43,085 nt of DNA from Calothrix sp. HK-06 (GCF_001904745.1 NZ_MRCD01000062.1:12776-55860); one strand, 5' to 3'; numbered from the stretch's first letter, positions 1-9,510 are shown. Numbers and translations: made by a program. Notes: a model not told the origin generated them from the sequence alone.

Positions 1-516
1 AGTAGGATTATCCAAAACTTCAACTTCTTGCCCAATGCGGTAAATTTCTACTTGCCTTGCCTTACGATTTATCAACCAACCCAAACGCGCGCCATTATCT
101 CTATACTCTTTCATCTTTTCTTGAGTTGCTTTTAAGCTATCGCTAGGAGAAAGCAACTCTACCACAAAATCAGGGCAAAGAGGTAAAAATCTTGTTTGCT
201 GTTGTGGAGTTAGTGCATTCCAACGTTCTAATTTTACCCAGGAAGCATCGGGGGAACGGTCGGCGCCATTAGGTAGCTTGAAACCCCCAGAAGAATCAAA
301 TGCAATTCCTGTTCCATCTGTATCTGCCCAATTAAATAGTTGTTGATTTAGCCTACCATTACGGTTACTGCTTTCTCCTCCTACTGGTGGCGTTATTATT
401 AGTTCCCCGCTTGCTGTACGTTCAAACCTTAAGTCTTTATTTGCCTGACATAGCTGGAAAAATTGCTCGTCTGTCAGTTCAATAACTGACTTTATATCAA
501 CTGTTAAAGCTTCCAT
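1..516 (-). CDS. Uma2 family (DUF820) putative endonuclease, partial
   Basis: This reading frame starts at ATG 516 and runs off the left edge, giving 172 residues of what should be about 190. The translation has features of the Uma2/DUF820 family, a PD-(D/E)XK nuclease fold very common in cyanobacteria: an N-terminal LTDEQFFQLCQAN segment, FVVELLSPSD (the D and E of the nuclease core), a following helix KATQEKMKEYRDNG, and GWLINRKARQVEIYR. A good Shine-Dalgarno sequence (AGGAGA) lies about 9 bases upstream of the ATG and fixes the start. The gene overlaps the end of the upstream HicB ORF by 13 bases, so the two are probably co-transcribed. Function is unproven; DUF820 proteins are often linked to mobile DNA. 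The C-terminus lies outside the window. Confidence 0.85.
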   Translation of the reverse strand, partial: MEALTVDIKSVIELTDEQFFQLCQANKDLRFERTASGELIITPPVGGESSNRNGRLNQQLFNWADTDGTGIAFDSSGGFKLPNGADRSPDASWVKLERWNALTPQQQTRFLPLCPDFVVELLSPSDSLKATQEKMKEYRDNGARLGWLINRKARQVEIYRIGQEVEVLDNPT

Positions 517-707
517 AATACTTTTTCTCCTAAATCTTTACAAAAAGCTAGGTATTCATCAACTGATATTTGAAATTCTTCATAAGCCTTATCAATATTC
601 TTGGCTTTAAATGTTACAACATCTTTAATGTCTAACACCCTACCGAAAAGAATTCCTGCTTCTAAATCAACTTCGACACTAGCTGTATATCCCTTGTAAG
701 TCATCAT
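504..707 (-). CDS. HicB family antitoxin, shortened
   Basis: This 67-residue protein matches the N-terminal half of HicB antitoxins: MTYKGYTASVEVD, GRVLDIKDVVTF, then a helix ending SVDEYLAFCKDLG. Full HicB proteins of this type continue into a DNA-binding RHH or HTH region after this point. Here the frame ends in KVLWKL and stops, so the DNA-binding half is missing. No HicA toxin lies next to it. It overlaps the downstream Uma2 gene by 13 bases, which suggests the Uma2 gene has replaced its 3' end or that the two are translationally coupled. Start could be ATG 707 or ATG 704. It is probably a degenerate or orphan antitoxin. Confidence 0.7.
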   Translation of the reverse strand: MMTYKGYTASVEVDLEAGILFGRVLDIKDVVTFKAKNIDKAYEEFQISVDEYLAFCKDLGEKVLWKL

Positions 708-841
708 GGTTCAAGTCATTAATATAACTTTATAAATACGAGTAACTACTAATATGCTATTAAGGCTCAATTCCCGCTGCCATTAAAACTCTCTTACTAA
801 CTTTAATGATATCACTTGCAACTAGACTGTCTCTAATGCTG

Positions 842-884
842 TAAAGCGGGTAACAAGGCGCCTATACCTGTGTTACCCGCTTTA
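842..884. repeat. Perfect 14-bp inverted repeat
   Basis: Arms 842-855 (TAAAGCGGGTAACA) and 871-884 are exact reverse complements around a 15-base loop that contains GGCGCC. There is no U-run on either side, so a classic terminator is unlikely. It sits in the 316-base gap between chlH and the HicB gene. Confidence 0.75.
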
Positions 885-940
885 TATGGGTTTGATAAAT
901 TAGCTTGAGGAATTTCCAAATCAAAAAATCTAAAAATTCT

Positions 941-1014
941 CTTGTGGGATGGGCATCCTTGCCCGTCCTTTAGATTGCATATCTAAGGCGGGCAGGGATG
1001 CCCGCTCCACAATT
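941..1014. repeat. Dispersed palindromic repeat (GGGCAAGGATGCCCG family)
   Basis: Two imperfect inverted copies of a GGGCATCCTTGCCCG / CGGGCAGGGATGCCCG unit face each other, bounded by TTGTGG and CCACAA. Related copies occur at 22121-22150, 23563-23619, 30541-30571 and, degraded, about 9566-9592. It lies just 3' of chlH and could fold into a transcript hairpin there. It has no coding capacity and looks like a non-autonomous small dispersed repeat. Confidence 0.7.
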
Positions 1015-1023
1015 CATGATATT

Positions 1024-4000
1024 TTACTCAATGCCCTCGATACGGTTTTCAACTTCTTGGTATAACTCGCGGAGACGTTCTAAATTCTCTTCGCTGGTTT
1101 CCCAATATCCCCGTCCGTTGGCTTCCAACAATGTTGTTACCATTTTGCGGAATGAGTTTGGGTTCATGTTGAGCAAACGTTCCTGCATTTCTTTGTCTTT
1201 CATGAAGGTTTCGTTTGCGTCTTCATATATCCAGTTATCTACGGCGCCTGATGTTGCACTCCATCCTACAGTATTAACTAACCGTTTGGATAGTTCGCGC
1301 ACTCCTTCGTAACCGTGAGCAAGCATTCCTTCGTACCATTTGGGGTTTAATAATTTGGTACGGCTGTCTAATCTTACGGTTTCCGATAAGCTGCGAACTT
1401 GAGCGTTTGCGGTGGTGGTGTCTGCCATGTATGATGCTGGCTTTTTACCATCCGCGCGCAAGCTAGCTACTACTTTGGTTGGGTCGGAGTCGTAGTAGTG
1501 GGATACGTCGGTAAGGGAAATTTCGGAAGAGTCGAGGTTTTGGAATGTTACCGAAGCAGTTTTGAGGCTTTGCTCAAATATCTTTCTGGAGTTTTCCATC
1601 ATACCTGGGTTGTCTGCACTGAAGGCAAATGACTTACGGTTGAGGTACATTTCCTGTAGTTCGGCTTCGCTATCCCAAGAACTATTTTCTACTGCCAAGT
1701 TAATATTTGACGAGTAGGAACCGGAAGCGTTGGAGAATACGCGCGTAGCTGCTTGACGCAGGTTAATGCCCATTTCTTCCGCTTGTGCCATCGCGTGTTT
1801 GCGAATGAAGTTCATTTCCAAAGGTTCGTCTGCTTCTGCTGCCATTTTTACAGCTTGGTCAAGCAGGTTCATTTGGTTAATAAACAAGTCGCGGAATACA
1901 CCTGAACAGTTTATTACTACGTCGATACGTGGGCGCCCTAATTCAGATAAGGGTATTAATTCCAACTTGTTAACGCGACCGAGTGCATCGGGAACTGGAC
2001 GTACACCAACCATCCACATGATTTGTGCTAGTGATTCCCCGTAGGTTTTGATGTTATCTGTTCCCCAAAGTACGCAGGCAATCGTTTCAGGATAGTTGCC
2101 ATCGTTTTCTGCCATGTTACGCGCGAGCAGTCTATCAACAACGATTTTTGCTGATTGTACTGCGGCTTGGGTAGGAATTGATTGGGGGTCAAGGGCGTGA
2201 ATGTTTTTACCTGTTGGTAATACATCTGGGTTGCGGATGGGGTCGCCACCTGGCCCAGGTAAAATATACTCACCTTCTAAACCGCGTAATAATCCTGCAA
2301 GTTCTTTATCTGCACAAACTTGTTCGAGGCAGAATTCCAAGTATTCAAATAACTTCTTAACGGCATCGGTATCTACGTTGGTGTAACCGCAGTTGTGCAG
2401 TGCTTCTACCCACGGTTCCTTTTTGCCCATGTTGAAGAAGTTGAGCTTGGAAATTAACGATACTCTTCCTTCTGCGTCGGTTTGGGCTTTTACTAATGCA
2501 GTAACTGCCGCGCGTATTGCCAAGGTGATGTTTTGTAATAACTCAACATCTTTGAGAACACCTTTATCGCTGTTTCGATAAATTTCTTCTAAGTCGCGAT
2601 ATAAGCTATTAGCAATTATGCGGGGTAAACCAAGAAGTTCTTCTTCAGCACGGTCTAAGCTAGCAATGTTTACAAGTGTTGCTATTGCTTCTTCTGCACT
2701 TGGTGGTTTACCAATAACGTGTAAACCGCAAGGTAATAATCTTGATTCAATTTCCATCAACTTGCGGTAAACGATACCAACTATATTATCCCGTTCATTC
2801 TGGGACATATCTTTAGCATCGGTTTCTGGCAACTCGATATCTTTATCCAAGTTAACCATCCGGCATTTATCCATGATGGTGTTAACAATAGGGATACCGC
2901 GACCACTGTCTTTTAAGGTTTGGTACGAAGCGATTAATTCACTGAGTTCTTTTAAACCTTTATACAAACCAGCGTTTTCAGCAGGTGGAGTTAGGTAAGA
3001 AATTGTTTCAGCGTAACCACGACGTTTGGCAATTGTTGCTTCGCTAGGATTATTCGCTGCGTAGTAATACAGGTTTGGAATGTTGCCAATTAAATTATCA
3101 GGGTAACATTCGCCTGACATACCCATTTGCTTACCAGGCATAAATTCTAACGAACCGTGAGTCCCAAAGTGAAGTACTGCATCGGCGCCCCAAACCTGTT
3201 CTAAATAGGTGTAATATGCGGCAAAACCGTGGTGTGGACTAGCAGAACGCGAGAATAACAACCGCATTGGGTCACCCTCGTAACCAAATGTTGGCTGTAC
3301 ACCAATAAATACATTACCAAAGTGCTTACCGTAAACGAGTAAATTTTGCCCGTCGCTGTTGAGGTGTCCGGGTGGTGGTCCCCAGTTTTCTTCCAAGCGT
3401 TGCGAGTAAGGTGTTAATTTCTCGTATTCAGGTACAGACATTCGATACGCAACGTTTAGCTCAGGGCTACTGTACTGTGCTTGTGCGTCGTGAATAACTG
3501 CTTCTAACAGAGCTTTCGGGTCTTCGGGTAAGTCTTGCACGTCGTACCCGTTATCACGAAGTGCTTTCATTACCTCATATATAGAACCAAACACATCAAG
3601 GTAAGCGGCAGTACCAACGTTACCTTTATCTGGTGGGAAACTAAATACAGTAATGGCAACTTTCTTGGTTAACTTCGGCTTTCTACGCAGGTTAGCCCAT
3701 TTCATGGCCCTTCCTGCTATTGCTTCGATACGGTCTTGCAGTGCAATAGCTTTACCTGTTGCACCATCGCGTCCCGACATAATAATCGGTTCAATGGCGC
3801 CATCAAGTTCAGGAATCGCAATTTGCAGCGCTACTTGAATAGGGTGTAATCCTAAATCGCTATCTAACCATTCTTCGGTAGTTTGGAATACTAAAGGTAA
3901 CGCGACCATGTACGGACGATTGAGACGCTTGAGCGAGTCAATTGCTTTTGGATGATCTTGTCTAGCTGGTCCACCAACAAGGGCAAATCCTGTCAAAGAA

Positions 4001-5019
4001 ATTATTGCGTCTACGTGTACCTGCTTAGATGTAGGTTCGTAGAAGTAAGCATCAACTGGCTTAGAAAAGTCCAAACCACCAGCGAATACAGGTATAACCC
4101 TGGCGCCGAGTGATTCTAACTCCTGTACCATTGCCACATAGTGAGCATCATCCCCTGTAACAAGGTGGGTACGCTGTAATACTAAACCAACGCAAGGCGC
4201 CAGTGGGTCTTTTAAATCTTTGGAAATATCTTTGCGACTGTTATACCAGTTGAGATACTCGCGTACATCCTCATACATGTTAGGCGCCAGAGGGTGCCAA
4301 ACTCCCATATCAGGATATACAACTGGTTGTTCGTATTGTAGAGACCGGGAATTTACGGTCTCTACATTGTCATCTTTTTTAAATACATATTTATCGACCA
4401 GCATCAGCAGGAAGTTTTCGAGGTTCTCAGGAGAACCACCCAACCAATACTGAAAACTGAGCATGAAGTTGCGCGCGTCTTGTGCTTTCTCCATAGGTAG
4501 GTACTTCAGCACATTTGGCAGTGTCCGCAATAGCTTGAGCATCCCATCTTGGAAGCCGGCGCCGGATTTTTCCTTGCGCTTTCTCATAAACTGGGCAATA
4601 GCGCTTTTAGATTGTCCCAACTGCGCCAAAGAAAAGCTACCCATCTTGTTAAGACGCATAACTTCTGGCATCGATGGGAAAACCACCGCTACATCCAACC
4701 TGTCTCGAATGGGTTGTACAGCTTCGACGACCTTCTGCGCCAAATCTTCAATGAAAATTAATGAAGCTATAAAAATATTTGCGGTTTCCAACTCCCGCTT
4801 AAAGTCCGCGTAATTTTCTGCGTCGCGGAGTTCTTCAATCAAGTATCCGCTTATCTCAATCGCTAAATTCGGGTTGTTTGCATTGATTTCCCGAACAGCC
4901 TGTGATAAAGCACTTTGATACTGAGACTCTAGCACGACATAGACCACCTTGAGTAAATGCCGTCCCCGCAAGTCATCGGGTGCAATATGACGAATGGTGG
5001 ACTTGACGTGTGTGAACAT
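1024..5019 (-). CDS. chlH: Magnesium chelatase subunit H
   Basis: This 1331-residue protein is the large porphyrin-binding subunit of magnesium chelatase. With ChlI and ChlD it inserts Mg2+ into protoporphyrin IX, the first committed step of chlorophyll synthesis. Length and sequence match cyanobacterial ChlH from end to end: an N-terminal [59 protein letters not shown], the [19 protein letters not shown] segment and the closing [16 protein letters not shown] 5019 is preceded by an AGGAG ribosome site. No chlI or chlD is nearby, so it appears to be a single-gene unit. Residues about 218-227 are encoded by a 30-base copy of a dispersed palindromic repeat (4337-4366), in a loop that varies between species. 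The reading frame is intact. Confidence 0.98.
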   Translation of the reverse strand: MFTHVKSTIRHIAPDDLRGRHLLKVVYVVLESQYQSALSQAVREINANNPNLAIEISGYLIEELRDAENYADFKRELETANIFIASLIFIEDLAQKVVEAVQPIRDRLDVAVVFPSMPEVMRLNKMGSFSLAQLGQSKSAIAQFMRKRKEKSGAGFQDGMLKLLRTLPNVLKYLPMEKAQDARNFMLSFQYWLGGSPENLENFLLMLVDKYVFKKDDNVETVNSRSLQYEQPVVYPDMGVWHPLAPNMYEDVREYLNWYNSRKDISKDLKDPLAPCVGLVLQRTHLVTGDDAHYVAMVQELESLGARVIPVFAGGLDFSKPVDAYFYEPTSKQVHVDAIISLTGFALVGGPARQDHPKAIDSLKRLNRPYMVALPLVFQTTEEWLDSDLGLHPIQVALQIAIPELDGAIEPIIMSGRDGATGKAIALQDRIEAIAGRAMKWANLRRKPKLTKKVAITVFSFPPDKGNVGTAAYLDVFGSIYEVMKALRDNGYDVQDLPEDPKALLEAVIHDAQAQYSSPELNVAYRMSVPEYEKLTPYSQRLEENWGPPPGHLNSDGQNLLVYGKHFGNVFIGVQPTFGYEGDPMRLLFSRSASPHHGFAAYYTYLEQVWGADAVLHFGTHGSLEFMPGKQMGMSGECYPDNLIGNIPNLYYYAANNPSEATIAKRRGYAETISYLTPPAENAGLYKGLKELSELIASYQTLKDSGRGIPIVNTIMDKCRMVNLDKDIELPETDAKDMSQNERDNIVGIVYRKLMEIESRLLPCGLHVIGKPPSAEEAIATLVNIASLDRAEEELLGLPRIIANSLYRDLEEIYRNSDKGVLKDVELLQNITLAIRAAVTALVKAQTDAEGRVSLISKLNFFNMGKKEPWVEALHNCGYTNVDTDAVKKLFEYLEFCLEQVCADKELAGLLRGLEGEYILPGPGGDPIRNPDVLPTGKNIHALDPQSIPTQAAVQSAKIVVDRLLARNMAENDGNYPETIACVLWGTDNIKTYGESLAQIMWMVGVRPVPDALGRVNKLELIPLSELGRPRIDVVINCSGVFRDLFINQMNLLDQAVKMAAEADEPLEMNFIRKHAMAQAEEMGINLRQAATRVFSNASGSYSSNINLAVENSSWDSEAELQEMYLNRKSFAFSADNPGMMENSRKIFEQSLKTASVTFQNLDSSEISLTDVSHYYDSDPTKVVASLRADGKKPASYMADTTTANAQVRSLSETVRLDSRTKLLNPKWYEGMLAHGYEGVRELSKRLVNTVGWSATSGAVDNWIYEDANETFMKDKEMQERLLNMNPNSFRKMVTTLLEANGRGYWETSEENLERLRELYQEVENRIEGIE
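4337..4366. repeat. GTAGAGACC palindromic repeat inside chlH
   Basis: TGTAGAGACCG at 4337-4347 and its exact complement at 4356-4366 flank an 8-base loop. The unit is 30 bases, so it adds exactly ten codons to chlH without shifting the frame. A related, longer copy (GTAGAGACGTG ... CACGTCTCTACA) lies between genes at 34603-34658. Confidence 0.75.
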
Positions 5020-5408
5020 GCTAATGAAGCTCCTAAGATATGCGTGTTCTCTTTTTGAATTTACCTATGGTTTGCATAAGCAAAGCCAAGGCTCTTCAAG
5101 GTTCGGCAATTTTGAGGCACTATTGAAATTTTTATCAGAAAATGCGACTCAAAAGCCTATTTTGTCGTTTGTTTGACACAAAACGATATAAAAACTGAGA
5201 CTTTTCGTTACAAAAATTCAGATTATCAAAAAGTAATCACTCACACAAATATTAAATTTTGTTTACATTTATTATTGGCTATTTAGTTATTTAAATTTGT
5301 TAAGGCGCCCATTCTTGTGGAAAAGCCGGACTAGGCTGTACATTAAAGTACTAATCTTTACCACAGAGACTATTAGCGCACAGAGGAAGAGGCAGTTTTG
5401 TATTTTCG

Positions 5409-5446
5409 TAGGTTGGGTGTAGCGGAGCGTGTAACCCAACATTACA
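5409..5446. repeat. TAGGTTGGGT dispersed palindromic repeat
   Basis: GTAGGTTGGGTG and its near-complement TAACCCAACATTA face each other across a short GAG-rich centre. This is the familiar TTGGGT / ACCCAA small repeat of cyanobacterial intergenic DNA. Only one copy was noticed in this window. Confidence 0.6.
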
Positions 5447-5625
5447 GATTTTTTTGAAACCAACCTATACTTTTGCGAAATAATCTCAGGCATCAATATA
5501 GGCAAGATTTAAGCGCTGTGGTTCAACATAAAAAATTCAAGCTTGTTAAAAAAGCTATATTAATCACTGTTGTGAGCAGATTTCCTGTCAAAAGTCCATA
5601 AGAAGAGCTTTTGTTAACCTTTGGA

Positions 5626-5679
5626 TTGCACGAATCAAAATTGTTATATACTAAATTGGTATAACTTGAGTTATACCAA
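5626..5679 (+). promoter_or_regulatory. Probable promoter and 11-bp palindromic operator of RHH antitoxin
   Basis: Arms 5656-5666 (TTGGTATAACT) and 5669-5679 are exact reverse complements separated by two bases, ending four bases before the antitoxin ATG. A -10-like TATACT at 5647-5652 sits just upstream, with a TTGCAC at 5626-5631 as a weak -35 (15-base spacing). Ribbon-helix-helix antitoxins autoregulate by binding such palindromes, so operator function is a reasonable inference. The assignment of -35 is uncertain. Confidence 0.6.
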
Positions 5680-5683
5680 CAAT

Positions 5684-5920
5684 ATGAAAACAGCCATATC
5701 AATCCCCGACCCGCTTTTTGAAGCTGCAGAACAATTTGCAAAACGGATGGGATTATCTCGCAGCGAACTATATGCTGTAGCGCTTCAGCAGTATCTACAA
5801 AATCATAAACACGACCAAATCACAAACCAATTGAACAAGGTATACGCAGAAGAAGACAGCAGCATTGACCCTTACTTCGTTCAAATGCAAGCTTATACAT
5901 TGTCTGAGGAAAATTGGTAA
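5684..5920 (+). CDS. Ribbon-helix-helix (CopG/MazE-like) antitoxin
   Basis: This 78-residue protein begins MKTAISIPDPLFEAAEQFAK, a typical RHH strand-helix, followed by GLSRSELYAVALQQYLQNH, the second helix. The acidic, poorly structured tail would wrap the toxin. ATG 5684 is chosen over an upstream in-frame start because the family signature begins here and a perfect palindromic operator ends four bases before it. The stop codon overlaps the ATG of the mazF-type gene by one base (TAATG), the usual arrangement for translational coupling. Its toxin partner is cut short, so the antitoxin may now be an orphan repressor. Confidence 0.85.
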   Translation: MKTAISIPDPLFEAAEQFAKRMGLSRSELYAVALQQYLQNHKHDQITNQLNKVYAEEDSSIDPYFVQMQAYTLSEENW

Positions 5921-6096
5921 TGATACGAGGTGAAATTTGGTGGGCAAATCTTCCAAAACCTGTTGCTTCTGAACCTGGATATCGTAGACCAGTTCTTATA
6001 ATTCAATCTGATAGTTTTAACCAAAGCCGAATACGGACTATTATTGTTGCGATACTAACAACTAATCTACGATTGGGTACATTTAAAGGTACGTAA
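5920..6096 (+). pseudogene. MazF/PemK family toxin, 3'-truncated
   Basis: ATG 5920 opens a frame with the MazF N-terminus: IRGEIWWANLPKPV, SEPGYRRPVLIIQSDSFNQS and TIIVAILTTNLRLG. MazF proteins are RNA-cleaving toxins of about 110-118 residues; this one stops after 58, just past the second strand region. The conserved residues between LGTFKG and the C-terminus are absent. Beyond about 6090 the sequence belongs to a different gene on the other strand. It is therefore a half toxin and very unlikely to be active. It overlaps the antitoxin stop by one base and has GAGGA as a ribosome site. Confidence 0.8.
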
Positions 6097-6783
6097 TTTT
6101 CAACTTTTCTTTTGTATAAAATATGCCATATTATTAAATCAGTAGGTTCATGTTCATAATCAATAGGTTTAATTGTACTAATTTTTTTTACTTTAAAGTA
6201 TTCAATTTTGCTTTTATGAGGTGTTATAAATTTATTTGAGTCTTGTTTGTCACTATCAAAAATAGCTATTAACTTATATTGATAAATATTTTGATAGCGA
6301 TTACTGCTTATCCAGCGTTGCGTGACTTTTGTGATTTCTCCTACTCCACCACAGTTTTCAGATTTTATCAATTCATCTTTTATAGTCCTGTTTAATAGTT
6401 CGTAAATAGATCGTCTCTTTGTACCACTGCTATATTTTTGACAAATCCCTTTAATAAACTTCCAATCATTGATTCCATTTTCTACTATGACTTTTGAGCG
6501 TTCTGTAATAATTTTGTAAGCATGTTTAGGGTCTATCTCTTTTTTATCTTCATTACTGCCAATAACAATATGTCTAAGGTGCTGTTTGTACAAATTAGTA
6601 ATGGTTACTTGACTCTTTTTATTTAGAAACTCTTTGAAAGTTCTCTGTTGTTGTAAAGAAAAATGTGTTTTAGAAATTACATTTAAATCAAAAATATACT
6701 TAAAATTTTCGTCATAAAAAATTGCATTGATGCTTTTCGTAAAATGCTTTATAATTTTCAAAGGAAACAGATTTTACTTTCAT
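6090..6783 (-). pseudogene. Fragment of an unidentified gene, possible TOPRIM-like
   Basis: A minus-strand frame from TTG 6761 to 6003 encodes about 252 residues, but its last 25 or so are only the antisense of mazF, so the native part ends near 6090. Two segments recall a TOPRIM nuclease fold: VIVENGINDWKFIKGI (a VExG.D-like strand) and KLIAIFDSDKQ (a DxD). A second frame from ATG 6783 reads MKVKSVSFENYKAFYEKH, like the start of an AAA/OLD ATPase, but it hits a stop after 23 codons. Joining the two frames near 6740 would need a frameshift. I read this as a gene damaged at both ends and do not recognise the family with confidence. It starts ten bases after the higA-like pseudogene. Confidence 0.4.
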
Positions 6784-6792
6784 AATTTTTGA

Positions 6793-7197
6793 TTACCAAA
6801 TAAATAAAACAGGGTCAACTTTAAAAAATTATCCCAAAGCTTTTGCTTCAGATTTGCTAATTTCGCGTTTATCAATAATAGCTTCAGAGACAATTTCTCC
6901 GGAACCAATAACTTCGACTAAATCTGACTGCCTGATATCTTGTTGTTCCATTAAGAAAAGTAATATAGAATGAGGTGTAGACGATTGACCTAGAGGGTAA
7001 TATTCTTCTTCAAATTTTTCAATTAAAGTAACTAGTAGGTCAAAAAGTTCATCTTCTTCAGGAGTAAGGTTTTGCCGATGCATAAGTGCTTCGACTATTG
7101 CCAAAGCTTTTTCATTTTATTCTTCATTTCTAATTAGCTTGAGCTAATACTTAATTAATAGTTCTTTATATTTATCTAAATCAAAAGTAAGGGTCAT
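6793..7197 (-). pseudogene. HigA-like HTH antitoxin with three in-frame stops
   Basis: From ATG 7197 one continuous frame reads MTLTFDLDKYKELLIKY, then TAG (7146-7144), LKLIRNEE, then TAA (7119-7117), NEKALAIVEALMHRQNLTPEED and an HTH segment QSDLVEVIGSGEIVSEAI. It then reads REISKSEAKALG, TAA (6831-6829), FFKVDPVLFIW and a final TAA at 6795. The whole 134-codon frame keeps the cyanobacterial HigA-type antitoxin sequence (N-terminal metal-independent domain plus HTH) on both sides of every stop. No indels are needed. Only the middle 91 residues are open as an ORF, from a TTG. No higB partner is visible upstream. A pseudogene is the simple reading. Confidence 0.8.
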
Positions 7198-7578
7198 TTT
7201 TCCAATCCTATTTATTATATGAGCGCGTTAGTAATAATATATTTCGTGTATAATTTCTATTCATAATTTATACCTACAACTAGTCGATATTAATTTACTT
7301 TAATATTAAATATTATTAAATTTACTAAAGCTGAGGCAGTAGTAAATTTAGTTTGTACATCAATTCGATTATACTCAATACGGGTTAGAACTTTACTTTT
7401 AAACAAGTATAAAAATCTTTAAGATGCTAAGAAAGCGGGAAAACTACGTTTACGTTCGCGACTCATGACATAAATCTATACTTTACCCGTTTGCAGTATA
7501 GACCAATCTACTTGATTTACAGCCTTATACGAGTGTTTGTTTTTAACGGGTAAAATCTACTTATTTATATTAAAGGAT
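7198..7578. other. 380-base AT-rich intergenic region
   Basis: No gene, RNA or clear repeat is recognised here. The sequence is AT-rich and may hold the promoter of the higA-like gene on the minus strand, but no motif stands out. Confidence 0.4.
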
Positions 7579-7977
7579 TCAAGCTTTACCTGTGCGCTGT
7601 TCAATATCTTCCAAAGTTTGTAAAACCAGGCGTTTTGCTTCAAGTTTCCATCCCCACTTTTGTAAAGCAATTGCTGCGGCGCCACCACCTATAGTAGCAA
7701 TAAAATCTAGCGGCTGCATGAACGAAATACCTAGCAGTAAACCCAACCCCGCAATACCCCAAAAAGGTAAAGCCACTGTCTGACGCTGATTTAGTACTAT
7801 ATTACTAATTGGGTCGGTTGGCTTTTCCGCGATAAGTGCTTCTTTAACTTCTTTTTGTTCTCTCGCGGAAACGGAAAGACCAATCTTTTGGCGGAGTTTC
7901 TCAATTTTACGCGCATCGGTACTGTATTGCGTTAGCTCATCCTCTGCCATCAAAATCAAACGTTCGTACTGTGACAT
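7579..7977 (-). CDS. Conserved cyanobacterial membrane protein, function unknown
   Basis: This 132-residue protein starts MSQYERLILMAEDELTQYSTDARKIEKLRQKIG, a basic and charged coiled region. It continues with two adjacent hydrophobic stretches at about residues 68-87 (VALPFWGIAGLGLLLGISFM) and 90-107, giving a membrane hairpin. A helical tail ends DIEQRTGKA. It is probably anchored in the membrane with both ends in the cytoplasm. No enzyme motif is seen. It lies 280 bases from and divergent to the LpxB-like gene. The GGCGCC palindrome falls inside it, as in the core genes of this window. Confidence 0.7.
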   Translation of the reverse strand: MSQYERLILMAEDELTQYSTDARKIEKLRQKIGLSVSAREQKEVKEALIAEKPTDPISNIVLNQRQTVALPFWGIAGLGLLLGISFMQPLDFIATIGGGAAAIALQKWGWKLEAKRLVLQTLEDIEQRTGKA

Positions 7978-8020
7978 AGCATTGTTGTTAATCTTACTTT
8001 GTAGATTACCATTTGATGGT

Positions 8021-8239
8021 TTAGTTAGCGCGTTCCCAGGTTCTTTGAATTTCGGTGATTATTTGGGCATCAGGTGGTTGTAAGGTTTGGACTGATGGGT
8101 TAATAAGAGCGCCAGGTATATTTTGATTCCAGGGACTATTAAGAATAGATTTTAGGTCTATGGTGTTGTTGGAAACCGGGTTTCTTGGGATGGTAGAAAC
8201 AAAATGTGTGATATGTACCTCTTGATTATTAAGATGTAA
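8021..8239 (-). pseudogene. Start-less open frame, possible gene remnant
   Basis: A minus-strand frame of over 70 codons is open here and ends in a protein-like tail, ITEIQRTWERAN, at a TAA (8023-8021). It contains SILNSPWNQNIPGALI and LQPPDAQ. There is no ATG, GTG or TTG in the frame, and an upstream TAA lies inside the start of the LpxB-like gene. It is best seen as the 3' remnant of a lost gene, or a chance frame. Confidence 0.25.
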
Positions 8240-8256
8240 TTCTCGATTATTTACTA

Positions 8257-9510
8257 ATGACTCCAGTAGATATTCTTATTCTCTCGAATGGCCCAGGTGA
8301 GGTGACTACTTGGGTGCGTCCTGTGGTAAAGGCATTACGGTGCCTTCTGGGTGATGACCGTGAACATGTGCGTATATCGGTGGTGCTTTCACCTTGTCCC
8401 AATGCTAGCGGTAAGGAAGTTGATATCGCGCGCTCGTATCCTGAAGTTGACCGGGTACAAGGCGCCGAGTATTTCTTTTCATTTTTGCTACGAGGAAAAA
8501 CTGCCCAAAATTGGGACTGGAGAAATAAGGGTGTTGTGGTATTTTTGGGTGGGGATCAATTTTTCCCGATTTTAATTGGTAAGAGATTAGGTTATAAAAC
8601 GGTTGTTTATGCTGAGTGGGACGCACGCTGGCATAATTTAATCGATAGGTTTGGGGTGATGAAACCCGAAGTTATGCCAAAATCGTCAAAGTATGCGAAC
8701 AAATTTACTGTAGTTGGCGATTTAATGGCGGAAGCTGGTGCAATAAATAATGATAATCAAATTCACAAAAATACTGATTCTTTAATTATTGGAATTCTTC
8801 CAGGTTCTAAAGCTGCGAAGTTGGCGCAAGGTGTTCCTTTAACGCTCGCTATTGCTGAATATGTTCATGCACAAAAGCCAGAGACAAAATTTGTAATTCC
8901 TGTGGCGCCGACTTTAGATTTACAAACTTTGGCTAGTTTTGCTGACCCAAAACAAAATCCTGTTGCTGAATATTTTGACTTTAAAGGCGCTTCTTTAATA
9001 TCTGAATTTAATCAACTGCCTATATTAAAAACAGCAAATGGCTTATGCGTTGAACTATACAAGCAAAATCCAGCTTATGATTTGTTAGCGCAGTGTAGCA
9101 TTTGTTTAACTACGGTAGGCGCCAATACAGCAGAACTTGGTTCTCTAGCTGTGCCAATGATTGTTTTATTACCAACTCAGCAGCTTGATGCGATGCGTTC
9201 GTGGGATGGTTTACTCGGTATACTCGCTAATTTACCAGGTGTAGGGTCTAGTTTTGCTAAGTTAATTAATTGGTGGTTTTTGCGGAAAAAGGGTTTACTC
9301 GCATGGCCTAATATTTGGGCACAGCAAGAAATTGTCCCCGAATTAGTCGGAAAACTTCAGCCGCAAGAAGTGGCAAATATGGCTTTAGATTATTTAGATA
9401 ACCCTGATAAGTTAGAGGAAGTTAGAAATAAATTACGGAATGCGCGCGGTCAAGCAGGTGCTGCTGATAAATTGGCAAAGATAGTAGAAGAGATTTTAGT
9501 ATCTCAATAA
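8257..9510 (+). CDS. Lipid-A-disaccharide synthase-related protein (LpxB-like)
   Basis: This 417-residue protein opens MTPVDILILSNGPGEVTTWV, the glycine-rich first loop of a GT-B fold, and continues with GVVVFLGGDQFFPILIGKRL. A C-terminal nucleotide-sugar domain has ILPGSKAAKLAQGVPL and CLTTVGANTAELGSLAVPM. This layout fits the cyanobacterial branch related to LpxB (GT19-like), which is distinct from classical LpxB and has no proven substrate. It likely acts at the cytoplasmic face of the membrane on a lipid-linked sugar. The ATG at 8257 has only a weak ribosome site. No lipid A genes are neighbours, so calling it lpxB would be too strong. Confidence 0.8.
   Translation: MTPVDILILSNGPGEVTTWVRPVVKALRCLLGDDREHVRISVVLSPCPNASGKEVDIARSYPEVDRVQGAEYFFSFLLRGKTAQNWDWRNKGVVVFLGGDQFFPILIGKRLGYKTVVYAEWDARWHNLIDRFGVMKPEVMPKSSKYANKFTVVGDLMAEAGAINNDNQIHKNTDSLIIGILPGSKAAKLAQGVPLTLAIAEYVHAQKPETKFVIPVAPTLDLQTLASFADPKQNPVAEYFDFKGASLISEFNQLPILKTANGLCVELYKQNPAYDLLAQCSICLTTVGANTAELGSLAVPMIVLLPTQQLDAMRSWDGLLGILANLPGVGSSFAKLINWWFLRKKGLLAWPNIWAQQEIVPELVGKLQPQEVANMALDYLDNPDKLEEVRNKLRNARGQAGAADKLAKIVEEILVSQ

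Larger units (their letters stand above)
5020..5683. other. 664-base intergenic region with degraded repeats
   Basis: No convincing gene is seen on either strand; the short ORFs here have no family character. About 5345-5395 carries a CTTTACCACAGAGACTATTAG repeat also seen at 23394-23440. 5409-5446 carries a TAGGTTGGGT ... ACCCAACA palindromic repeat, a very common cyanobacterial dispersed element. The 3' end holds the promoter and operator of the RHH antitoxin. Confidence 0.6.

Noticed and set aside
5287-5505. 72-residue minus-strand ORF in the gap after chlH
   Set aside because: It overlaps two dispersed repeats and has no coding signature.
6003-6089. C-terminal end of the 252-residue minus-strand frame
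   Set aside because: Its sequence is the complement of the mazF coding region, so it is not native to that gene.
8257-9510. True lpxB
   Set aside because: The sequence fits a related cyanobacterial branch and no lipid A genes are near.
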